Positions 1-7,103 of a stretch of 8,850 nt of DNA are shown piece by piece (the stretch's first letter is position 1; each line of letters opens with the position of its first letter). The notes beneath the pieces are model-generated. The model made no database searches and was not told the origin of the DNA. It saw only the letters and a list, made by a program, of their open reading frames with translations. Position numbers and translations under genes: made by a program. The stretch is from an uncultured Magnetococcales bacterium (GTDB lineage: Bacteria > Pseudomonadota > Magnetococcia > Magnetococcales > Magnetaquicoccaceae), in the NCBI GenBank assembly GCA_903913345.1, contig CAIWLA010000128.1, forward strand, positions 1-8,850. The letters are read 5' to 3'.

Positions 1-5
1 AGAGA

Positions 6-803
6 TCAGAACGATTTGGAGACGCTCAAGACCAGACGGCCATTGTCCTGCCAATCCGTATTCAAATCCCGACCCTTCTTGTCAACCCCGATATAATCGA
101 GTTCTGCCCCAAACCCGGCCGCAAAATCCAGGGCAACGCCCGCGCTGTAGTCACCAAACTGGCTGATACCCAGTCCTGCTCCTGGAATCTTGATATAATC
201 CCCAAAGGCGAGACCGTAATGGCCTTTCAGTGTGGTCTTGACGGATCTCTCACCGGGAATTTCATAGGCGAGTTGGGAATCGACATAGGAAGAGGAAAAG
301 CCGCTCCCCATATTATCATCTGAATAATAATACTTTACCTTCAGACTGGTATTGCTGACCTTCAACCCGGTTCCCATATAATATTCCCGATAGTCGAGGT
401 GATTTGTCTGGTTCGAGAGGGGATTGTGGGATGACAGGGGATAGAGATATTGCAGGATGCCCATATCCACGCTCCAACCGCTTTCCCACTCCTTGGTGTA
501 TCCGACGGACGGATCCAGTTCCATGGCGGTATGGTCCCCGTTCTTGAAGTCCACGTTGGAGGCGAACAGGCTCACATAAAACCCGGTTTCATGGTTGGCG
601 TTGAATGTCCCTTGCAGGGCGGGACGATGGTCGCTGGCTGAGATGCCACGCGAGACATAATCGTTCATGGCGGTGAGATTGCCGCTCAGTTCAAAGCCGG
701 CCACCTTGCTCTTTTCCGCCTCCTTCCCCGCCTCCTCCGCGAGCAGTGCCGTGGAAAAGAGGGGAAGAAGCCCCAATGCACACACAGTCAGTATTTTTTT
801 CAT
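6..803 (-). CDS. TorF/Gcw_chp family putative outer-membrane porin
   Basis: The protein is 265 aa from the chosen start. Residues 1-22 form a classic signal peptide (MKK, then a hydrophobic stretch, ending LLA before EEAG), so the product is exported. The mature part carries the family hallmark 'DYVSRGIS', followed by 'RPALQG', 'GFYVSLFASNVDF' and 'ELDPSVGY', which I recognise from the proteobacterial Gcw_chp (TIGR02001/PF09694) beta-barrel family. It ends in SKSF, a terminal Phe typical of BAM-assembled barrels. Members are annotated as TorF-family putative porins; the transported substrate is generally unknown. The start at 803 is preferred because AAAGGA (minus strand, 815-810) lies 6 nt upstream of it and the signal peptide then begins MKK. 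An in-frame ATG at 833 would add ten residues (MKISKYKGMT) before the signal peptide. The gene is divergent from the rpsP operon, and its stop lies 6 nt from the window edge. Confidence 0.88.
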   Translation of the reverse strand: MKKILTVCALGLLPLFSTALLAEEAGKEAEKSKVAGFELSGNLTAMNDYVSRGISASDHRPALQGTFNANHETGFYVSLFASNVDFKNGDHTAMELDPSVGYTKEWESGWSVDMGILQYLYPLSSHNPLSNQTNHLDYREYYMGTGLKVSNTSLKVKYYYSDDNMGSGFSSSYVDSQLAYEIPGERSVKTTLKGHYGLAFGDYIKIPGAGLGISQFGDYSAGVALDFAAGFGAELDYIGVDKKGRDLNTDWQDNGRLVLSVSKSF

Positions 804-889
804 CGTCATTCCTTTGTATTTTGAGATTTTCACTGTCCGTCATGGCCCAAACCCGGACGGAACCCTTCGCAGCCCACCGCCTGTCACAC

Positions 890-904
890 AACATCGAAGA
901 TGTT
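890..904. promoter_or_regulatory. Perfect 6-bp inverted repeat, possible operator
   Basis: AACATC, GAA, GATGTT form a perfect inverted repeat with 6-bp arms and a 3-nt centre. It lies about 87-101 bp upstream of the porin start codon, where an activator or repressor site could sit. It does not match a regulator motif I can name; the Gram-positive LexA box was considered and does not fit. A chance occurrence is possible. Confidence 0.25.
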
Positions 905-937
905 CTGTACACTGCTCGCCATTGATCGGCCATTTAA

Positions 938-1008
938 ACCCCGCATCGAAGGGGTACCGATGGCGATGGAAACCAGTGCGCAAAACCCCCCGCCGTAAAC
1001 GGGGTACC
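938..1008. repeat. Two-copy hairpin repeat (CCCCGC-loop-GGGGTACC)
   Basis: Two copies lie about 50 bp apart: 939-958 and 988-1008. Each has CCCCGC, a 6- or 7-nt variable centre (ATCGAA in the first, CGTAAAC in the second), then GGGGTACC. In both, the C-tract can pair with the G-tract: ACCCC/GGGGT in copy one and CCCCG/CGGGG in copy two. The stem and the trailing TACC are kept while the loop differs, which looks like a small structured repeat and not a simple duplication. The function is unknown; a protein-binding site, an RNA hairpin in the porin leader, or a degenerate dispersed repeat are all possible. Confidence 0.45.
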
Positions 1009-1364
1009 AGTCATATCGGATCTTTTGGTTGAATTTTTCCTCCATCAACGGGCGAGGAAGGAGCACTAACGAGGAAGGGCGGTGAGACAAGGGGCGGGAA
1101 ATCAAGAGGTTTCTGCTGACCAATCACACCAACTCACATCGTGCAGGCTCCGAGACGACCGGGAATATCCACTTGACCTCCTATTGCTGATTGACGGTGC
1201 GCGCATGGTCCGCGTTCTTCAGGAAAAAGTCAATCCTCTTTTCACGGTGGAAACCATTTTTTTGGCTCAACAGGGGTCTTGTTCACCCCCACCGGCTTCC
1301 CGCCCCCGACGCTGCTCTGCCCGCCCCAGGAAAAGCCTTCGTGCATTTTCTTTTTCTTGAAGAC

Positions 1365-1392
1365 TTGACCTGCGGAGAGAATCCGCTAGAAT
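1365..1392 (+). promoter_or_regulatory. Sigma-70-type promoter for the rpsP operon
   Basis: TTGACC (1365-1370) and TAGAAT (1387-1392) are separated by 16 bp. Each differs by one base from the TTGACA/TATAAT consensus. Transcription would start near 1399, giving a 5' leader of about 73 nt before the rpsP ATG at 1473. It is the best housekeeping promoter match in the noncoding region and sits where a strong ribosomal-protein promoter is expected. Confidence 0.7.
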
Positions 1393-1472
1393 GTCCTGAT
1401 TTTACCTGTGTCGGCACCTGCGGCAAGGGGGTGTTGATGGTGTATTCATGTCCTATGGAGAGGTGTTTTTTC

Positions 1473-1739
1473 ATGGCAGTTCGCATTCGTATGCAGCGCA
1501 GAGGTTCCAAAAAACGGCCTTTTTATGCAGTAGTTGCCGCCGATTCCAGAATGCCCAGAGACGGTCGTTTCCTGGAAAAATTGGGCACCTACGACCCCCT
1601 GAAAGAGAGTGACAACGTTCACCTGGAAATGAGCCGTGTCGATCACTGGATCCATGTCGGCGCGGTGCCGTCCGGGACGGTGGCCAAATTGCTCAAACGG
1701 GCGAAAGTGGCCTCCGAGGCGATGGCGGCTGGTGCTTGA
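1473..1739 (+). CDS. rpsP: 30S ribosomal protein bS16
   Basis: The 88-aa product begins MAVRIRMQRRGSKKRPFY, the standard bS16 N-terminus, followed by 'VVAADSRMPRDGRFLEKLGTYDP' in short form and the later 'HWIHVGAVPSGTVAKLLKRA', matching the usual R..YWI..GA.P...V segment. bS16 binds 16S rRNA early in 30S assembly. The length is normal for the family (about 80-90 aa). The start at 1473 is supported by GGAGAGG at 1457-1463, 9 nt upstream, and by homology; the frame stays open far upstream, but that part is noncoding and contains the promoter. It is the first gene of the rpsP-rimM-trmD-rplS cluster. rimM follows 25 nt downstream. Confidence 0.97.
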   Translation: MAVRIRMQRRGSKKRPFYAVVAADSRMPRDGRFLEKLGTYDPLKESDNVHLEMSRVDHWIHVGAVPSGTVAKLLKRAKVASEAMAAGA

Positions 1740-1764
1740 ACACCACACGCAAGGATTGACTGGC

Positions 1765-2337
1765 ATGACCGGAAGAGCGGGATCCAGCAAACAACCACCC
1801 GCATCGGAGACGGAATGGGTCGCCGTTGGACGGTTGCAAGGCCCTTTTGGGGTCAAGGGCTGGGTGCGCATTCTCTCCTTCACCGATCCACCGGAGCACA
1901 TTTTGACCTTTTCCAACTGGTGGCTCGGCGGGGGACGACAGGCGGTGGCGCACCCGGCAACGGGCGACCTTGAAAAGGTCGTCTTTTTGTCCGGGCAGCG
2001 ACATGCACGCGGGGTGGTGGTGCAGTTGCAGGGTGTGGAAACACCGGAAGCCGCCCAGGCATTGTCCGGTCTGGATGTCTGGGTTCCCCGCACGGATCTC
2101 CCCGAACCGGAAGAAGATATGCACTATTGGGCCGATATGATCGGCTCCCAGGTGATCGAAAACAATGGCCGACTGCTGGGCGTGGTGGACCATCTGTTTG
2201 CCACCGGAGCCAACGATGTGTTGGTGATACGAGAACCCGATGGCAAAGAACGGTTGTTGCCGTTTACCCGCGAGGTGATCCAGACAGTGGACACGGCAAC
2301 CAGGACCATCACCGTTTGCCTGATGTCGGGGATGTAG
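1765..2337 (+). CDS. rimM: Ribosome maturation factor RimM
   Basis: The 190-aa protein acts in the cytoplasm as a 30S maturation factor that binds uS19 and helps process 16S rRNA. The N-terminal RimM beta-barrel starts near residue 18 with 'WVAVGRLQGPFGVKGWVRI' and 'SFTDPPE', both highly diagnostic. A C-terminal PRC barrel follows from about residue 120 ('HYWADMIGSQV', 'GRLLGVVDHLFATGANDVLV', 'LLPF'). The start at 1765 has AAGGA at 1751-1755 with 9-nt spacing; the open frame continues upstream inside rpsP and is not used. An unstructured N-terminus of about 16 residues (GRAGSSKQPPASETE) precedes the barrel. The 3' end (ITVCLMSGM) overlaps the presumed trmD start region. Confidence 0.95.
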   Translation: MTGRAGSSKQPPASETEWVAVGRLQGPFGVKGWVRILSFTDPPEHILTFSNWWLGGGRQAVAHPATGDLEKVVFLSGQRHARGVVVQLQGVETPEAAQALSGLDVWVPRTDLPEPEEDMHYWADMIGSQVIENNGRLLGVVDHLFATGANDVLVIREPDGKERLLPFTREVIQTVDTATRTITVCLMSGM

Positions 2338-2342
2338 CCATC
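2302..2342 (+). promoter_or_regulatory. trmD translation-start region with no ATG/GTG
   Basis: Two start options are visible. AGGA at 2302-2305 lies 10 nt before TTG 2316, which would add eight residues ahead of the usual N-terminus. GGGGA at 2328-2332 lies 7 nt before ATC 2340, exactly where homologous TrmD proteins have their initiator Met. The rimM stop (TAG 2335-2337) is in between, so translation is likely coupled in either case. Confidence 0.5.
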
Positions 2343-3179
2343 CGGTTCTCCATCGTCACCCTGTTCCCGGAGATGTTTTCCGCTTTGCTCGCCCACTCCA
2401 TTCTGAAACGGGCGGAAGAGCGGGATCTGCTCCAAGTGAGATGGGTGCCGTTGCGGGATTTCGCCGAGGGCCGACACCAACGGGTGGACGATACCCCGTT
2501 CGGCGGCGGTCCGGGCATGGTGATCAAGGCGGATGTTCTGGAACGTGCCCTGCAAAGCCTCCAACCCGCCGCCTCGCCGGTCCAGGCGTCCGGGGAGGCC
2601 AGGGGCCATGTGGTCTATCTCTCTCCACAGGGCAAGCGGTTCGATCAGGACGATGCCAAACGATTGGCAGGGTTGCCCCATCTCATCCTGGTCTGCGGTC
2701 ACTATGAGGGGGTGGATGAACGGTTTGTAACGACCTGGGTGGACGAAGAACTCTCGCTGGGGGATTTTGTCCTGACGGGAGGGGAGATTCCCGCCATGGC
2801 CGTGCTGGATGCCGTGGCGCGCCTGCTGCCTGGCGTACTGGGTGATGAGGCCAGCTTTACGGATGATTCGTTTTACCATGGTCTGTTGGATCATCCGCAG
2901 TTTACCCGACCCGCTGTCTGGAGCCGTTCGGGGGCACCGGAGGTTCGGGTGCCCGCAGTGCTCCTGTCGGGAGACCATGGGATGGTGGCCGCCTGGCGGC
3001 GCAGGCAGGCCCTGCTGCGCACCCTGATTCGGCGTCCGGATTGGTTGTCACGGGCCGAACTGACGCGGACAGAACGACGATTGATGGAAATGTTGGCGCA
3101 AGATCTGGACACTCTGGAAGATTCGCCACTGGGTATAACCAACAGGACAGTACAGCCGGATAAGGACGATATACAATGA
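2316..3179 (+). CDS. trmD: tRNA (guanine-N1-)-methyltransferase TrmD
   Basis: TrmD methylates N1 of G37 next to the anticodon in tRNAs using S-adenosylmethionine, preventing +1 frameshifting. The diagnostic motifs are present in order: 'IVTLFPEMF', '[12 protein letters not shown]', 'YLSPQGKRF', the knotted SAM site '[13 protein letters not shown]', and '[20 protein letters not shown]', followed by the C-terminal helical domain ending in '[12 protein letters not shown]'. From TTG 2316 the product is 287 aa, somewhat longer than the usual 240-260, with about 20 extra residues at the C-terminus. There is no ATG or GTG at the expected start: the codon aligned with the usual 'MRF' is ATC (2340). 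TTG 2316 is the nearest accepted start and overlaps rimM by 22 nt; AUC initiation at 2340 remains an alternative. The stop overlaps rplS by 4 nt (ATGA). Confidence 0.93.
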   Translation: MPDVGDVAIRFSIVTLFPEMFSALLAHSILKRAEERDLLQVRWVPLRDFAEGRHQRVDDTPFGGGPGMVIKADVLERALQSLQPAASPVQASGEARGHVVYLSPQGKRFDQDDAKRLAGLPHLILVCGHYEGVDERFVTTWVDEELSLGDFVLTGGEIPAMAVLDAVARLLPGVLGDEASFTDDSFYHGLLDHPQFTRPAVWSRSGAPEVRVPAVLLSGDHGMVAAWRRRQALLRTLIRRPDWLSRAELTRTERRLMEMLAQDLDTLEDSPLGITNRTVQPDKDDIQ

Positions 3180-3523
3180 ATGAACTCATGCGTTTCCAGG
3201 AATCATTGATCCCGCGCAAAATGCCGGATTTCAGTGCCGGCAACACCTTGAAGGTCCACGTCAAGGTGGTCGAAGGAGCCCGGGAGCGGATTCAGGTCTT
3301 TGAAGGGGTCTGCATCGCCCGTCACAATGCGGGATACTCTTCCACCTTTACCGTGCGCAAGGTCTCTTTCGGAGAAGGGGTGGAACGGATCTTTCCCCTC
3401 TATTCTCCCCGTGTGGAAAAGATAGAGGTGGTCCGGGTTGGGGATGTGCGCCGGGCCAAGTTGTACTATTTGCGTGGGCTGTCCGGGAAGGCCACCCGCA
3501 TCAAGGAAAAGCGGACCTGGTAG
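3176..3523 (+). CDS. rplS: 50S ribosomal protein bL19
   Basis: The 115-aa product matches bL19 along its full usual length: '[20 protein letters not shown]', '[16 protein letters not shown]', '[21 protein letters not shown]' (each read in part), and the C-terminal '[22 protein letters not shown]'-type ending. bL19 lies at the 30S/50S interface. The start ATG at 3176 overlaps the trmD stop (ATGA) and has AAGGA at 3162-3166, 9 nt upstream, so translation is probably coupled to trmD while keeping a strong site of its own. The order trmD-rplS is the conserved bacterial arrangement. Confidence 0.97.
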   Translation: MNELMRFQESLIPRKMPDFSAGNTLKVHVKVVEGARERIQVFEGVCIARHNAGYSSTFTVRKVSFGEGVERIFPLYSPRVEKIEVVRVGDVRRAKLYYLRGLSGKATRIKEKRTW

Positions 3524-3560
3524 GGCGGGATCCAACGGGCCACCCCCTCCCCGTCCACCC

Positions 3561-4229
3561 ATGGCGACCGTCCGCCCACCCCTCCCTGGACTCCATCTGG
3601 AGTGGCACGCCATGCAGCGCGGTCATGGACCGATCTGCGGGGTGGATGAGGCGGGCCGGGGGCCTTTGGCCGGACCGGTGGTGGCGGCGGCGGTGTGGTT
3701 GCCTTTGCAAGAGGGATTGCCCGCCGCGCTCGTGGGCCTGAATGATTCCAAACAACTGTCCGCCAGCCAGCGACACGCCTTTCTGGTGGCCATCCGGGCC
3801 ATCGCGGTGGGTGTTGGTGTGGGCATGGCCAGCCCGGAAGAGATTGATGCCCTGAATATTCGACAGGCCACGTTGCTGGCCATGTCGCGGGCCATTGGCG
3901 GTCTGGCCCTGGGAAGTGGTGCCCTGGTATTGGTGGATGGCCGGGATTTGCCGCCGGGTCTCCCCTGTCCCGGTCAGGCCGTGGTGCGGGGAGATCAGCA
4001 GGCGGTCTCCATTGCGGCGGCCTCCATCGTCGCCAAAGAGACACGGGATGAACTGATGGTCCAGTTGGCCACGCGCCATCCCGGTTATGGCTGGGAACGC
4101 AACAAGGGGTATCCGACCGCCGACCATGTGCGGGCACTGCATACCCTGGGGGTGACCGAACAGCATCGACGCTCCTTTGCCCCGGTCCGCGAGGCGTTGG
4201 CCGCGACGGGAACCGTGTTCCCGGTTTGA
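3561..4229 (+). CDS. rnhB: Ribonuclease HII
   Basis: RNase HII cleaves the RNA strand of RNA/DNA hybrids and removes single misincorporated ribonucleotides. The catalytic motif 'GVDEAGRGPLAGPVVAAAV' (Asp29, Glu30) is present. So are 'LNDSKQLSASQR', 'LVDGRD' (third acid), 'SIAAASIVAKETRDELM' (fourth acid) and 'HPGYGWERNKGYPTADH'. The 222-aa length is normal. The start is uncertain: ATG 3561 has no Shine-Dalgarno, whereas ATG 3612 has GGAG at 3599-3602 with 9-nt spacing. I chose 3561 because the residues before the DEAGRG motif (LEWHAMQRGHGPICG) align gap-free with the usual N-terminal helix in homologs; the 3612 start would remove most of it. The gene follows rplS by 37 nt, a common proteobacterial linkage. 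Confidence 0.93.
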   Translation: MATVRPPLPGLHLEWHAMQRGHGPICGVDEAGRGPLAGPVVAAAVWLPLQEGLPAALVGLNDSKQLSASQRHAFLVAIRAIAVGVGVGMASPEEIDALNIRQATLLAMSRAIGGLALGSGALVLVDGRDLPPGLPCPGQAVVRGDQQAVSIAAASIVAKETRDELMVQLATRHPGYGWERNKGYPTADHVRALHTLGVTEQHRRSFAPVREALAATGTVFPV

Positions 4230-4275
4230 GAAGCCATAACAACCGTATCCGATTGCCACAAGAGCGGTGCACACC

Positions 4276-4716
4276 ATGGATATGACCGAGACACTCTCCA
4301 CTCTCGTCCGTTTGACCTCTGAACAGCGGGTGGCGGAGGCACAGGCTGTATTGGATACCCTGATCCGGGACAATCCAGAGGTGGCGGCCCAGTGGTATGT
4401 CGTGGCACGTCTCCTGTTGCATCCGGGCCGGGAGCGATGGTCAACCATCCAATCGGGGTTGGCAGCGACCCCACGGAGGCGGTTGCAACAGTCGATCCAC
4501 GCCCTGGAGACCGTCCAACGGTTGGAGCAGTTTTTGGCCCAGGTCAGAGGGGTACGGCCCGGTACCGAAACACCGGATCGGGAGGGTGTGCGGGCAGGAT
4601 TGATGCAATTTTTGCGGCGGGTTCGCGCCTGCCAACCGGAAGAATCGCCACCGGTCGATCAGGGATGGCGGTTGGATCGTTCAGGACCGTTGCTGGTCAA
4701 TGCCACCGATCACTAA
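4276..4716 (+). CDS. Small helical hypothetical protein, TPR-like
   Basis: I do not recognise a named family. The 146-aa product is predicted by eye to be mostly alpha-helical, with no signal peptide or membrane segment. Residues of the N-terminal third ('SEQRVAEAQAVLDTLIRDNP' then 'EVAAQWYVVARLLLHPG') resemble one tetratricopeptide-type helix pair, with the alternating small/large pattern and the 'P' closing the second helix. A second helical stretch follows ('LQQSIHALETVQRLEQFLAQ'), then an Arg-rich helix. Codon use looks like the neighbours. It is 46 nt after rnhB and 9 nt before aroQ, so it is likely co-transcribed. The start is ambiguous among GTG 4267, ATG 4276 and ATG 4282; only a weak AAGAG at 4260-4264 is nearby. 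Confidence 0.7.
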   Translation: MDMTETLSTLVRLTSEQRVAEAQAVLDTLIRDNPEVAAQWYVVARLLLHPGRERWSTIQSGLAATPRRRLQQSIHALETVQRLEQFLAQVRGVRPGTETPDREGVRAGLMQFLRRVRACQPEESPPVDQGWRLDRSGPLLVNATDH

Positions 4717-4725
4717 AGGAGGCGC

Positions 4726-5247
4726 ATGTCCCATTCCCCCATGTTGACCCGGCAGAGCCATCTGCTGGTGCTGAATGGTCCCAATCTCAACCTGCTGGGT
4801 ACACGGGAGACGGGGATCTACGGCCGGGCCACCCTGGCCGACATTGAAGCCCTCTGTCGCGCTGCGGCCATGGGACGGGCCGTGCTGGATTGTTTCCAGT
4901 CCAACCATGAAGGGGTACTGGTCGAGCGCATCCAGCAGGCCCGTGGCGTGGTTGACCTGATCATTTTCAATCCGGCGGCGTTCACCCATACCTCCATCGC
5001 CCTTCGCGATGCCCTGTTGGCGGTGAACATTCCGGTCATCGAGGTACATTTAAGCAATATTCACCAACGGGAACCCTTTCGGCACCACTCGTACATCAGT
5101 GATATTGCTCTGGGGCAGATTGTGGGACTGGGACCGGATGGCTATGCGTTTGCCGTGGAGGCGGGTCTGCGTTATTTGTCCGCGTTGGCACCACCGGAGC
5201 AGACAGGGGCAACCGTTTCAGTCATGGACACTATTCAGGGGACTTGA
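4726..5247 (+). CDS. aroQ: Type II 3-dehydroquinate dehydratase
   Basis: The enzyme dehydrates 3-dehydroquinate to 3-dehydroshikimate, the third step of the shikimate pathway, as a cytoplasmic dodecamer. The family signature '[16 protein letters not shown]' is near the N-terminus, followed by 'IYG' with the catalytic Tyr32 and the lid Arg27. Further conserved blocks are '[14 protein letters not shown]', '[16 protein letters not shown]' (catalytic Asn) and '[17 protein letters not shown]' with the catalytic His. The usual REPEIYG reads RETGIYG here. The 173 aa are longer than the usual 145-150 because of a 10-residue N-terminal lead and a C-terminal tail. The start at 4726 follows AGGAGG (4717-4722) by only 3 nt, which is short; ATG 4741 would be 18 nt away. 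The stop overlaps the accB ATG by one base. Confidence 0.96.
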   Translation: MSHSPMLTRQSHLLVLNGPNLNLLGTRETGIYGRATLADIEALCRAAAMGRAVLDCFQSNHEGVLVERIQQARGVVDLIIFNPAAFTHTSIALRDALLAVNIPVIEVHLSNIHQREPFRHHSYISDIALGQIVGLGPDGYAFAVEAGLRYLSALAPPEQTGATVSVMDTIQGT

Positions 5248-5753
5248 TGGCTATGGATCTGGATCTGGGAAAAATTCGGCAGTTGATCAAAATGCTGGCT
5301 GGGACGGATGTGGCCGAGATTGAGATTCGCGAAGAGGCGCAGACCATACGTGTCACCCGCCAATTGACCGGCCAGGGAGGACATGTTTCCTCTCCTCAAT
5401 CGACGATGACCTATTATGCCCCCCCTCACCCGGTCTCCTTGCCCCCGGTCGTTCCTGGGAAAGAGGTGGCCTCTGCCTTGGGCAACCGGGGAGAGGAGGA
5501 GACCACCGATCGGACGATCACCATCGAGTCTCCCATGGTGGGCACCTATTATCAGGCCAATACACCGGAGGCACCGCCCCTGGTCTCACGGGGGGATGTG
5601 ATCAAAAAAGGGCAGGTGGTTTGCATTATCGAAGCGATGAAATTGATGAATGAAATTGAATCAGAGTCGGCGGGACGGATCATCAGTATCCTCAAAGAGA
5701 ACGCCAGCCCGGTCGAGTATGGGGAACCCCTCTTTCTCCTTGAGCCGGTTTAG
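5247..5753 (+). CDS. accB: Acetyl-CoA carboxylase biotin carboxyl carrier protein (BCCP)
   Basis: BCCP carries the biotin that shuttles CO2 between biotin carboxylase and carboxyltransferase in the first step of fatty-acid synthesis. The 168-aa protein has the typical N-terminal segment (DLGKIRQLIKML, then EIEIREE), a Pro/Glu-rich flexible linker (about residues 48-92), and a C-terminal biotinyl domain. That domain includes 'ESPMVGTYY' and the biotinylation site EAMKLMNE, where Lys132 is the attachment residue. The start is either ATG 5247 (AGGGGA at 5237-5242, 4-nt spacing, overlapping the aroQ stop as TGATG) or ATG 5253 (10-nt spacing), a difference of only two residues. accC begins at the next base after the stop, the conserved accBC pair. 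Confidence 0.96.
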   Translation: MAMDLDLGKIRQLIKMLAGTDVAEIEIREEAQTIRVTRQLTGQGGHVSSPQSTMTYYAPPHPVSLPPVVPGKEVASALGNRGEEETTDRTITIESPMVGTYYQANTPEAPPLVSRGDVIKKGQVVCIIEAMKLMNEIESESAGRIISILKENASPVEYGEPLFLLEPV

Positions 5754-7103
5754 ATGGCCATCTTCAATAAAATTTTGATCGCCAACCGGGGAGAAATCGC
5801 CCTGCGGGTCCATCGTGCCTGCAAGGAGCTGGGGATACAGACGGTGGCCGTCCATTCGGAGGCGGATGTGGACTCCATGTGTGTCCGCCTGGCGGACGAA
5901 TCGGTCTGTATCGGCCCCGCCCGCTCGGCAGACTCCTATCTGAACATCTCCTCCATCATGGCCGCTGCCGAGATTACCGATTCCAGGGCCATCCACCCAG
6001 GATATGGTTTCTTGTCGGAGAATCCAGAATTTGCCGAAATTGTCAAAGCCTCCGGCTTGACATTCATCGGCCCGGATCCGAGCGTCATCCGCCTGTTGGG
6101 TGACAAGGTTCATGCCCGCAAGGCCATGGTGGCCGCTGGTGTGCCGGTGGTGCCCGGATCGGAAAGCGAGATAAAAGACGAGGAGATGGCCCTGAAGGTG
6201 GCGAGGGAGATCGGTTTTCCCATCATCCTGAAGGCGGCGGCTGGTGGGGGGGGACGCGGCATGAAGGTGGTCCATTCGGATGCGGCCCTGGTGACGGCCT
6301 TTACCGTTGCCCGCAACGATGCCCGCCATTTTTTCAAGAGCGACAAGGTATACATGGAGCGGTTTTTGACCGATCCCCGCCATGTGGAAATTCAAATTCT
6401 GGCAGACAATTACGGCCATGCCATCCATCTCGGCGATCGGGACTGTTCGTTGCAACGCCGTCATCAAAAAATTCTGGAAGAGGCCCCCTCTCCTGCGACC
6501 ACCTTTGAACAGCGACAAAAACTGGGCCGCATCGCCGCCAAGGCCGCCCTGGCGGTCAATTATACCGGGGTGTGCACGTTTGAATTTCTCATGGACAAGG
6601 GGGAGTTTTTTTTCCTCGAAGTCAATACCCGGATTCAGGTGGAACATCCCGTGACCGAAATGATTACGGGCATTGATCTGGTCAAGGAGCAGATTCGGGT
6701 GGCGGCCAATCTGCCGCTCTCGATTCGGCAAGAGGATGTGTTGCTGCGTGGCCATGCCATCGAATGCCGCATCAATGCGGAAGATCCGGAAACCTTTATC
6801 CCCTCGCCGGGCCGCATCACCGAATATCACGCCCCAGGGGGGTGTGGGGTGCGGGTGGATTCCGATGCCTATGCGGGCTATCGGGTGCCGCCGCACTATG
6901 ACTCCCTGATCGGCAAGCTGATCGTCCATGGAGCCACCCGGGCCGAGGCCATCGCCCGGATGCGCCGGGCGTTGGATGAATATGTGATCGGCGGCATTGC
7001 CACCACCATCCCCTTGCATCAGCGCATCATCCGGGATGGTCATTTCCGAAATGGCACCTATACCCTTCGTTTCCTTGAAGAATTTTTAAAGAACAAGCAA
7101 TGA
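5754..7103 (+). CDS. accC: Acetyl-CoA carboxylase biotin carboxylase subunit
   Basis: AccC carboxylates BCCP-bound biotin using ATP and bicarbonate. The 449-aa length equals that of the E. coli enzyme. It begins '[16 protein letters not shown]' and carries '[14 protein letters not shown]', the ATP-grasp glycine loop GGGGRGMK (residues 164-171) after Lys160, '[11 protein letters not shown]', '[20 protein letters not shown]', and '[14 protein letters not shown]' with active-site Glu289, Asn291, Arg293 and Glu297. The C-terminal lid domain has '[13 protein letters not shown]' and '[13 protein letters not shown]'. All key residues appear intact. The start abuts the accB stop and the stop overlaps the next gene by 4 nt (ATGA). 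Two 8-base homopolymers lie in the coding sequence (G8 at 6246-6253, T8 at 6606-6613). Confidence 0.98.
   Translation: MAIFNKILIANRGEIALRVHRACKELGIQTVAVHSEADVDSMCVRLADESVCIGPARSADSYLNISSIMAAAEITDSRAIHPGYGFLSENPEFAEIVKASGLTFIGPDPSVIRLLGDKVHARKAMVAAGVPVVPGSESEIKDEEMALKVAREIGFPIILKAAAGGGGRGMKVVHSDAALVTAFTVARNDARHFFKSDKVYMERFLTDPRHVEIQILADNYGHAIHLGDRDCSLQRRHQKILEEAPSPATTFEQRQKLGRIAAKAALAVNYTGVCTFEFLMDKGEFFFLEVNTRIQVEHPVTEMITGIDLVKEQIRVAANLPLSIRQEDVLLRGHAIECRINAEDPETFIPSPGRITEYHAPGGCGVRVDSDAYAGYRVPPHYDSLIGKLIVHGATRAEAIARMRRALDEYVIGGIATTIPLHQRIIRDGHFRNGTYTLRFLEEFLKNKQ

Larger units (their letters stand above)
804..1472. other. Divergent noncoding region between porin gene and rpsP
   Basis: About 670 bp separates the two divergent genes. 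It contains an inverted repeat (890-904), two hairpin-forming repeat copies (939-1008), a pair of CGAGGAAGG direct repeats (1053-1061 and 1070-1078), and the rpsP promoter (1365-1392). Two weak open frames cross it (GTG 1082 to 1360 on plus; 1123 to 884 on minus), but neither gives a recognisable protein. I found no convincing promoter for the porin gene. The remaining sequence (about 1100-1350) shows nothing I can name. Confidence 0.7.

Noticed and set aside
884..1123. Minus-strand 79-codon frame (with an internal ATG at 1045) upstream of the porin gene
   Set aside because: It has no ribosome-binding site at either start, no recognisable family, and it runs through the hairpin repeat pair, so its composition is explained by the repeats.
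1246..1263. Terminator-like GGTGG-AAA-CCATT followed by a T-tract
   Set aside because: The stem is only 5 bp with two G-U pairs and has no gene upstream on that strand to terminate, so it is too weak to call.
1191..1472. In-frame extension of rpsP upstream to 1191 (longer bS16)
   Set aside because: bS16 homologs begin exactly at MAVRIRMQRRG; the extension crosses the TTGACC/TAGAAT promoter and has a Cys/Pro-rich noncoding look.
2127..2315. Long N-terminal extension of trmD from ATG 2127
   Set aside because: It would overlap rimM by 211 nt and the added residues have no counterpart in TrmD; they are rimM read in another frame.
3466..4474. Long minus-strand open frames (315-318 codons) opposite rnhB
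   Set aside because: They are Pro/Arg/His-rich shadows of the high-GC rnhB coding sequence with no family resemblance.
5661..7043. 460-codon minus-strand open frame opposite accC
   Set aside because: It mirrors the accC codon pattern (His/Gly/Asp-rich), matches nothing recognisable, and accC itself is intact and certain.
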